DNA from: Nansenia antarctica
Lineage: Eukaryota > Chordata > Actinopteri > Argentiniformes > Microstomatidae
Assembly (NCBI GenBank): GCA_963989245.1
Contig: OZ022341.1
Coordinates: 52,924,996-52,988,995 of the forward strand
Reading direction: 5' to 3'
Length of the DNA stretch: 64,000 bases
Shown piece by piece: positions 48,201 through 57,200 of this stretch. How positions within the stretch are numbered: position 1 is the first letter of the stretch; every line of letters begins with the position of its first letter. Made by a program: the position numbers and the translations under genes. The notes under the pieces are model-generated. The model was not told where the DNA came from and ran no database searches. It saw nothing but the letters and a program-made list of their open reading frames with translations.

Positions 48201-51200
48201 ACGAGCTGAATCTTCAGCTTCAAGGAAAAGACAAACACCTACCCCACCTGGCAGATAAGGTCAGCGCATTCACCAGAAAGCTGGAGGTGTGGGGCAGGTG
48301 CCTTGATGAAGGAAATACTGATCCTTTTCAGAACCTGACCACGTTTGTAGAAAGCAGTGATTGTGATGCCACCACAGTGATCCCCTGCCTGAAGCAACAC
48401 ATCTCTTCCCTGGGAGCATTGTTCCAGAAATACTTCCCACACAACACTGCTGAGTATGACTGGGTGGTGGATCCATTCAATGCAGCAGGTTGGTAGGCAA
48501 TTTTGATGACTAAATATAACTGTGAATATTTTGTGCTGTAGGCCTATATTTTATTAATGTTGTATGTATGTTACTAACTAACTACCTGGAATGGATTGTT
48601 GTAAAATTGAATCGTGTTGTGTTTAATATGCAATTAATTACAAATAAGGTATCTCTATCCGTAGCACCTGCTGATTTCAGCTCTGCTGAAGAGGACCAAC
48701 TCATCGAGCTGACCTCTGAGTCCACCCTGAGGCTGAGGTTCAATGGTCAGACACTGAGTGAATTCTGGCTTGGTGTGGAGAAGGAGTATCCACTCATAGG
48801 GCAGAGGGCTGTCGGCATCGGAGAGAAACGATCTACAGAGAGTCGTGAGAACAGCACAGGGGATCACCGGCGCCACCCTCCCCTCTCTGGAGAAGCTGTA
48901 CGAAACACGCTGTCTCAGGAGGGCCTCCAAGATCTCCAAGGACCCGACCCACCCTGGGCACGAACACTTTGTCAAGCTGCCCTCGAACAGGAGGTACAGG
49001 ACCCCGGCCGCTAAGACAAACAGACTGAAGAACTGCTTCTACCACAGGGCCGTCAAGGCCCTGAACACAGAAAAGGCCTAAGTTCTGGGCCCAGGACAAG
49101 TCCGGACGGATTGTAATGGCAGCTAGTGCTGAGGCACAAACATGTACATTTTCAAGCCTGCAAACTGTGACACTTTAAAAAAAATGTGAAAAAATACTTT
49201 CTTGTGCAATATGACAACCCTAGTTGACTATCTGTGCAGTATAGTACAGTGGATTGTGTACATAGCCTCTATTGATGTAAACCAGCTCTTTATCTTCTTG
49301 TGATTTTATGCATCTATGCTTTTTCCAAAATGTGTTTCTTTTTCCTTTCTTAAACACCAGGGGAGCCTCCCCTCCTAAATTTCGTTGTTTGGTACCTGTA
49401 CTGTAACAATGACAAATAAAGTCTATCTATCTATCATCCTTCTTCCCTTCGCCACATCCAATCTCTGTGAGGCTGGCTTTTCAGCTGTTGTTTCACTGAA
49501 AACAAAGTACAGATCTAGGCTCAACATTGAGCAGGACTTGAGAGTGGCAGTGTCAGGCCTGCTACCCCGTTTTGAAAAGATCTGCAGTGCCAAACAGGCT
49601 CATTGCAGCCACTAATGCTGTAATGTTCTTGATTGTTAGTGTTCATTTTCTTGAGAATTGTAATTGAAAAATATTGTTATTGTGTTGATTTATTATATTG
49701 TGTTATTTGTATTTTTAGTTTTTTTTGTTGGGAGACAGTGTTATGTGGTTCAGTTCAATAAATGTAAAATTGCCCCATGTTGTGACAGTTTTTTGGGGGT
49801 GAGGTGGGGCTCACACATTTTTTGTCCTCCCAAGGGGGGCTTGACATAAAAAGTTTGAGAACCACTTAGAGCATCGTTTCTCAACGGGGGCGGTACCGCC
49901 CCCCAGGGGGCGTTCAGACAACATCGGGGGGGCGCTGGAACAAATATGTTTTAAAGGGGGGCGTTGAGGTGTTCTTGGGGGGCGTTCACGCATAAAGTAT
50001 TTTTCTCATGAAAAACAGCTGTGTTATTACGGGCACATTCGTAAATGCACGAACGGTCAGTTCGCTCGGACAAACCGTGTTTTCAGTCAGAGCACCCATC
50101 TCTGAGCGCTCTGAACTTGGCCGGGCTCTGTGACGCAGACACATGTAGCGCAGCGCCCAAAAAAATAAAAGTGAGTGTCATCAAGAAGATGGAGAAGCTA
50201 AAAACTCAGCTAGCAAAGGTAGAGCTTTTGATAGTTTCCAATGTGTCTGGGTAAGCTGCATTGTAGAAGCATCTTGACAGTTCATGTACAGTGCAGAAAT
50301 TGCAATACTATGCTATGATAGAAAGAACCCCGGTTCATCCCATCTGTAACGTCATGTTGACCAATGCCCAACTTCTATGAGTGTTTTCCTTGTAGGCTAT
50401 GCTTGAGTGACATATGTTTCAGTTTGTGGGCTCATTGTAATTGTTGCGTTCGCTTCGTTCGCTTCCTTTCAATACAGCTTATTTAATTTAGTTAAAATTT
50501 GTGCTAATACCATACCACCATACCAGAACATCACAGCAGGAACAACCTGGAACAACCAATCTCAAAAAAGCGATCGTAATAAACCAGTCCTGAAGGTTCT
50601 CTAACGCTTACCAATAATCTCAGTGTTTCCTCTATATGCATTTATTGGTGGCGGGCCGCCACGAATGAATTTCCTCCGCCACAAATTGATTCAGTCCAAA
50701 AAAAAAAAAAAAACACCTCTGAACATTTTTGCTGATTAAAATATATCTGATCCTAGATCAGCGCTATAATGGATGTTGACTATAAGTGCACCTAAATCCA
50801 CGCCCATCTCTCTCTAACCGCTGATCCAAAATCAGATTAATGACATTAAACATTCAGTTGACAACGTGACACAAGGGCTACTCCTGATTGGTCTAAATGT
50901 GAACCGGCATGAGAACCGTGCAGACTCAACCATCCCCGCTACCTTCCGAAATGCTCGGGCGCCTGTGTTTTCTCCTCGCAAATAACGGGCTAAAAGTCAC
51001 CGGTAGTACCATCTAAAAGATACAAAAAGCTGATCTAGCTAGCTAGGTGCACAAATAAGATATCACGTTAAATAACTTCGAAAAATTAAACGAAAACAGC
51101 GACAGATGGATGGATTTTTCAAGAAAAAAGATGTCCCAGACACTTCAAACATTGCTGAAGCTAGCAGTGGCTATGAGCGATACGAAACTGCATGGCTGGG

Positions 51201-54200
51201 TGTCGTATTGCAGGATTTAAGTTTCTCTCTATATTTCGGGACGAGGAGCCGCATGGCATGGTCGGACCTTCCCAGCGGTGCCCTCGGGAACGAACGGTAA
51301 GCCTCGTTGATAGTAACGTAGCAGTGGTCTAGTATGTTAGCTCCTCTGCTGGGGCATGACACCTGTTGTTTGTAATTGGGAAGTTCTGTTGGTGTGATTA
51401 AAATCGCCGAGCACAATAACTGCTGCGTCGGGATTAGAGTTTTCCACAGAGGAGATGTAGGTAATACTTGGGACATTGCAATTGAAATTGCGTTCAAAGT
51501 AAAACACACACACACACGCAAATATTGACAGTAGTAGAGCTTGGCTTGATAGTGTATATCCCCACTGTGCTGGGTCGCCTCCACACCTGGCACCACAGGG
51601 GCCCGTTAATAAGACTGCTGTCGGTGGATTAGTTCGAAAAAAATGTGTCCAACAGTGTTTCCTCCAGGAATTTTTACAATGGTGGCGGGTAGCGTTGACC
51701 GCGCGCGCGCAGCGCGCCCGCGTTTTTTTTCGCGTGCACGCGCATGAAACGCGCACGCGCGCTCAAAACAACGACGTAATTTCAGCCAAAACTCGAGGAT
51801 GGCCAAAAAAAATTAAATGTTTTCCCGTACTTCTCCCGTGTGTCTCTTATTGTCTGTGTCTGCATGTTTTTCCAGCATGTAATTCCGTTGTCAATAAAAA
51901 ATTCGTCTCCCTTTCTTTTCATTATCATTATGGAGGCTTTATGGTTGTTGTAACTATTATGGGAAGCGGTTGACACAGTAGCCGCTTTTCGTGTACGCTG
52001 CAGTGGATCCCTTCACAACGCAGAAGAAAGAGGAGAGAGAAAACATTGTCAATGTGCAGGGAAGAATCATGTATCAGCAGGGTTCAACAGTAACGCTTGC
52101 CTGGGGCAAGTAAAAAAATTCGCCGGGTTTGTTTGCGCGAGCCCGAAGACGCTGCTGGATCCTGGATCTGTTTACCTGTGTGCAGGAAGAAAAACAGACG
52201 GAGCAGGCGCCAGACCAGACTAGATGATTGTGGAGTGAAGAGATTATTAAAGCGTACGCGATGCGACGGGTGATCGACAAGCACGTACACTTTCATAATA
52301 TCTTCACTCCACGATCATCTAGTCTGGTCTGGCGCCTGCTCCGTGTTCTTCCTGCACACCGATGCACAGATCCAGGATCCAGCACCGTCGTCGCGCATAT
52401 TGTAACATTTGAAGTAGTTTGTAGACTACACGCAGCCTAGATGTATTCGACCAATCACAAAACAGTTTTGCAAGCGCGTCGCTTCGCGCTTGTGGGTGTG
52501 TCTAGCGATGTGAAGGTCTGAAAAGCGGCCTAAATCTTTTTTTTTTTTTTTTTGAGAAATCTGAATGGTGGCGGAGGAAATTCCATCGTGGCGGCCCGCC
52601 ACGATGAAATGCATGTAGAGGAAACACTGTCCAATACAACGTTGTAGTTGTTTAGTACAAATGGGTCTATAGCAGCTAGGTAACATTAGTCCTGTATCAG
52701 AGTTGTGTTGTTGGGTCTTGTAGCAGGGTTAGCTATAGCAGCTAGGTAACATTAGTCCTGTATCAGAGTTGTGTTGTTGGGTCTTGTAGCAGGGTTAGCT
52801 ATAGCAGCTAGGTAACATTAGTCCTGTATCAGAGTTGTGTTGTTGGGTCTTGTAGCAGGGTTAGCTATAGCAGCTAGGTAACATTAGTCCTGTATCAGAG
52901 TTGTGTTGTTGGGTCTTGTAGCAGGGTTGGGTTAGCTATAGCAGCTAGGTAACATTAGTCCTGTATCAGAGTTGTGTTGTTGGGTCTTGTAGCAGGGTTA
53001 GCTATAGCAGCTAGGTAACATTTGTCCTGTATCAGAGTTGTGTTGTTGGGTCTTGTAGCAGGGTTGGGTTAGCTATAGCAGCTAGGTAACATTTGTCCTG
53101 TATCAGAGTTGTGTTGTTGGGTCTTGTACAGTTGCTCAAAATGCAGATAAGAGAAAGTATAGGCTAATATCAAACAACAATCCTAGAGATGACTAACTCA
53201 AACGTACGCATAACTAAATAAAAGCAGGCCAACTAACAACAGCTACACGCCCTCAACTGGGAACATAAAGGATAAATGAATTTTGCAATCGAACGTGTCC
53301 TACAGCGAAAGCTGGTCGTGCAAATCAGGTTCTGGGAAGATTTTTGTAGCTTTTTTTTTTTTTTTTGCCATCCTCCCTCTAGTTTGAAATTAGGTCGTTG
53401 TTTTGAGCGCGCGTGCACGCGGAAAAAAAATCGGACAGAGATATCCGCCACGAATGGAAAACTTCCTGGAGGAAACACTGAATCTAACCAGGAGAAATGT
53501 AGTGAATTTAGTGTTTGCAAACTAAAATATACGATCGCTTTTTTGTGATATGTTGCTCCTCTTGTGATGTCCTGGAAACGAACGCATCAGCTGCAAAATC
53601 AAAATCAGCTTTTGTATTGATCAGCTGTCAGCAGTGTTATTACGGGTACGTTCGTAAATGCATGAACGGTCAGTTCGCTCGGACAAAACCGTGTTTTCAG
53701 TCAGAGCGCCCATCTCTGAGCACTCCCAGAGTGCAGAGCTCTGAACTTTGGAACTTTGTTATGTTTTGATATGTTTTGATATGAGAAATTCGAAGTGGTC
53801 AGTTTATGAAAATAATACCATAGAATACTAAATAAAATATTAAAATAATAGCCCCCTAGCGTTTGCCGCCATATTGTGACACACACACACCCCCCCCCCC
53901 CCCAAAGTCCAATCAAAAATGAATAAATATTAGCATCATAAAACAGCAATTTGGAGAAATGCAACACCAGCACACTTTTAAAAATGTTAATTGTAATGTA
54001 CAGTTCTGCAGCCTACTGTTTGTTCTGCATCGGACATGTGTGAAATTGCTGCTGTTCCGTAGCAGTCTGTTTGTATTCTCTGATGTTGTCTGAGTTTGTT
54101 TAACACTCAGAAACAGCATTTTTATTCACATGGCTTTTCTGCTCTCTGGTAAACTAATGATAAGGATATTCCAACTGCCCAGTTAAATTTGGCATTCAGT

Positions 54201-57200
54201 GACATGCTTTTTAAATTATATAACACAGAATATTAGTCAACATTAATATTTAGGGAAGAAAATAAGCCTACTTTTTTTGATGGGGGGGGGCGGTAAGAGG
54301 CCTGGATAATGGACAGGGGGGCCCAAAAAAGGTTGAGAACCACTGGTATAGAGGGACACATCGTCAAATTAGAACTGCAGGACAGTTGGATTAATGCTTC
54401 CGGAAGTTCATGTCAAGTATTACCTCGGCGGTTAGTCGAGTGAAAGAAAAACAACATACAGATGATAATTCACACAATATAATACCACGAAAGCGTACGG
54501 CACTAGGGCTGCAACGATTAGTCGACATAATCGACGACGTCGATTATAAAAACTCGTCGACGTGGAATTTTAGTGTCGACTAATCGTATAAAAATGTTTA
54601 AAAAAAAAGTTTTTTTTTTATTTTATTTTTTTAAACGGGAGCCATGCAAGAATCAGCTGGGTAAGTTTTAGCTAACGTTGTTAGCCAACTGGCTAACGTT
54701 ATATTGTTAGGGTCGTAATGTTTATGTTAGCTTTACTGTTACATGTTGGAAAACAACGTCTCATGGACAGGGCTGTACATGCTATGAGCGTTTGTGCTAT
54801 TAGTTTATTTGCCCTGTGGCACGCGTGTGACAGACAGAGGCGCTTGTATGTAACGTTACGGTAGCAGGGGTTTTCCATGTTGAAGCCAGGAGAACGCGAG
54901 ATGAAATTAAGTGAGGGGTGGTCGCTATTAAAATACCAGGTAGTCATGGTGGATGATCATGAATGATGCTTGATAAGTGAATGCTATTTCAATTACTGTA
55001 TGTTGAGTCCACCAGCGAGCTGTCTGTAAGATAAACAGCGCCAAGCGTAGCCTACTAACGTGAGCTGTCTGTAGTCTAGCCAGCAATGCTAGCTAGCCAA
55101 TCAACTAGCTCTGTGAGCAGCTGTAGCTTGGCGTAACGTTAGGTTAGATAGCTAGTTAAGCCGGATTTATGCTTCTGCGTCGCCATTTACGCGCAGCGAA
55201 AAGCCACACGACTAATCGGAAAAATAATCGACAGATTAGTCGACTACCAAAATAATCGTTAGTTGCAGCCCTATACGGCACTAAACAATAACATTCATTT
55301 GGGCAGCATCATACTCAAACTCAGGCAGAAGGGCAGGGTCCGGTCAGGTGCACACACTGTCAGACTGCCAGTGCATCATACAGGTACATCATTCAGCATG
55401 GTTATAGCGGTTTCTTTTTCTATTCTACTATTCAATTTCTACTTCTGCTGTCTGCGTCTCCCTGGGTATTCCAGATGGCAAACAGTAAAGAAATGCCACA
55501 ATATACCAGGACTTAAGAAACGAGATGTCCAACAAAGGATTTGACAAACCCTGGCCTATTTTGCGCAACAAGTAGACTCTGGTGCAGCGGAGACAGGGTT
55601 GCCAGATGGGCTGGTTTTTGGTCGATTTAGCAGTTTTTAGACTGTTGTTGTTAGGTTGGAAATTCTCAATCCCATCTGGCAACCCTGAGCGGAGAGTCTA
55701 CAAATGGTATGATTACAGATATCACACTGCAGGAGATGCACACCACGCTTTGTTAAAAGAAATAAAGATTTATTGTACGGTACTTTTCTACTGATAATAC
55801 ATTCTACTAATGTGGTCTACCATTTGGTTGCTCTCAGTTGTTTGTACCTTTTGCTAAATCAAGCATTTAGAATGTAGAGTGCATATTGCGAAAGTTCGCA
55901 ACGTAAAAAAACGCAACGGTCTCCGCAACGGACCGGTGTGCAAGGTCTCTGTGCGTAAGGTTTTTTTCGGATGACGGATTTAAAAATACGCATGCGAAAA
56001 CACACGCATTGGTGTGCAAAGATCTTAAGACTGGGCCCTGGTGACGGGTCTGCCAACACTGCTGCCAGGATAATTGGACTCCCCACACCCAACCTCACAG
56101 CACTAAACAACAGGGCCATCTCACGCATCGCAACCACAATAGAACAGGACATCACCCACCCACTCAATCTGTACCTCGCCCCACTGCCATCCGGGCGTAG
56201 GTACAGAACACTAAGGTGCAAAAGGGCTCGCTTTGGCAAAAGCCTGATCCCCGCAGCCATTGTTGCCTTAAATAATAGACAGCGCTGAGTGTGTGTACTT
56301 GTGTATCTGTCACATGTAGTACTGTCTGTTGTTGTCTGTGTTATATGTACATACGTTGTATGTATAAATGTATACTGTACAGTGGTATGAAAATGAATTT
56401 CCCCCTCGGGACAATAAATATAATCTAATCTAATCCTTTCAATGTAATATCGATATATTGGTTGGAAAAGCTCTAATGAAGAGAACTATAAACAACACTG
56501 CCTGCACGCCTCAGAATAAATAACAAAATAGTTTCTTGACAAAAAAAGTAATCAAATTAGTAAAACAATCAACTTCATTGTTAGAACCTAACTTAAGATG
56601 GACAGATGTGAAGATATGAAAGCGTGCTCACATACATACGGCGTCCCTACTCTGTTACAACAGCATTGTAACAAAGAGTTGCTACACTGGTTATAAAACA
56701 AGGAAGCTTTCTTCTAAAGTTCTTCACTAACAAGAACCCTGTCCAACACAACAAAGGGGAACTTGTTTGGCTACCAATTACACTCTCAATTTGGATAAAG
56801 CAAGTTGCCTGCAAAAACAAAAATGTCTAATTGCGTATAGTGTGAGCCACAGACGAGAGTAACTACTGGGTCCTAGACTGAACACAGCTGATTTCAATGG
56901 GAACCTCTTTATGATGTGTGCTGGAAAGACCTTAAATGTCACACGTATAAGGCAACATTTGCAAGGTGTCTCAAATGCTGTATTATAAACTACAATAGTT
57001 AAACAATTAAACTAAAACACCAAAAAGTGTCACAGAGATGCACGTGAAGTAAAGGTAGGTGAGACCACTGCACTTCGTATTTTACACATTTGTTACAGAG
57101 TTACATTGCTGAGTGGCGTATATTAGTAAATTATATCAATCAGCACCTTGCCCTTAGACCAGCCCATTCGCTCCAGCATCTTCTGGCCGAACTTGGATTC

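Larger units (their letters stand above)
47004..49615 (+). pseudogene. hAT transposase (ZBED5-like), broken
   Basis: The frame begins MESFLTGTAKTKTENATNM and has a BED-like zinc finger (PLCVLCLRTLA then KLKRHLETTHP). Next come the catalytic Asp regions ALQVDEATDS and CVGFCSDGAQTMAG and the hAT C-terminal block ATSNLCEAGFSAVVSLKTKY. It is close to vertebrate ZBED5/FAM200-type proteins, themselves domesticated hATs. Breaks: a frameshift at about 47860-47870, and a LINE fragment at 48820-49434. A 176-bp GT-AG segment (48489-48664) behaves like a genuine intron, since the frame continues across it. Stop at 49613-49615. It cannot make a full transposase. Confidence 0.88.
46861..49866 (+). mobile_element. 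hAT-Charlie-like element X with transposase remnant
   Basis: Left end CAGTGGTTCTCAAAGTGTGG, right end AAAGTTTGAGAACCACT. GTATAGAG precedes it (46853-46860); after it only TAGAG remains, which a 4-bp deletion explains. It carries a BED-type hAT transposase gene and a LINE fragment inserted in that gene. Confidence 0.85.
50621..53480 (+). mobile_element. TTF-type hAT family, copy C
   Basis: Left end CAGTGTTTCCTCTATATGCA, right end GGAGGAAACACTG. AATCT is duplicated exactly (50616-50620 and 53481-53485), a 5-bp target duplication. A frame at 51106 begins MDGFFKKKDVPDTSNIAEAS and may be a transposase N terminus, cut off after about 40 codons. It contains a LINE piece, copy D and the 66-bp minisatellite. 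Confidence 0.82.
49872..54345. mobile_element. hAT element Y, next to X
   Basis: The right end GGTTGAGAACCACTG is followed by GTATAGAG (54346-54353), which matches the 8 bp before X. The left end is the decayed CATCGTTTCTCAACGGGGGC. Both elements thus used the same target. A block with CGTAAATGCACGAACGGTCA and the GTGTTTTCAGTCAGAGC that follows occurs at 50023-50118 and again at 53634-53715. Copy C is nested inside. Confidence 0.75.
46647..56025. mobile_element. Harbinger-like element H bounding 9.4 kb
   Basis: The left end AGGCCCTTGCACACCAATGC matches the inverted right end AGATCTTTGCACACCAATGC. TAA flanks both ends (46644-46646 and 56026-56028), a 3-bp duplication as in PIF/Harbinger. Its own sequence is about 46647-46852 and parts of 54354-56025; hAT elements fill the rest. 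Confidence 0.8.
40707..56052. mobile_element. hAT element Z bounding a 15.3-kb insert
   Basis: The left end is CAGGCCCGTCACTATGGGC and the inverted right end CAGACCCGTCACCAGGGCCC. The 8-bp duplication CCAACACT is exact (40699-40706 and 56053-56060), the hallmark of hAT. Its own sequence appears to be 40707-41003, 45491-46643 and 56029-56052; the rest is later insertions. It carries the first coding exon of a hAT transposase (45538-45990) but not the catalytic part. Confidence 0.88.
39579..57146 (-). other. pinx1: pinx1 intron 2, nested transposon stack
   Basis: A 17.6-kb intron. From 39801 to about 56435 it is one LINE with everything else inserted into it. The 220 bp next to exon 3 and the 700 bp from 56.45 to 57.15 kb look like the original intron. 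Constituents are listed separately with their target duplications. Confidence 0.88.
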
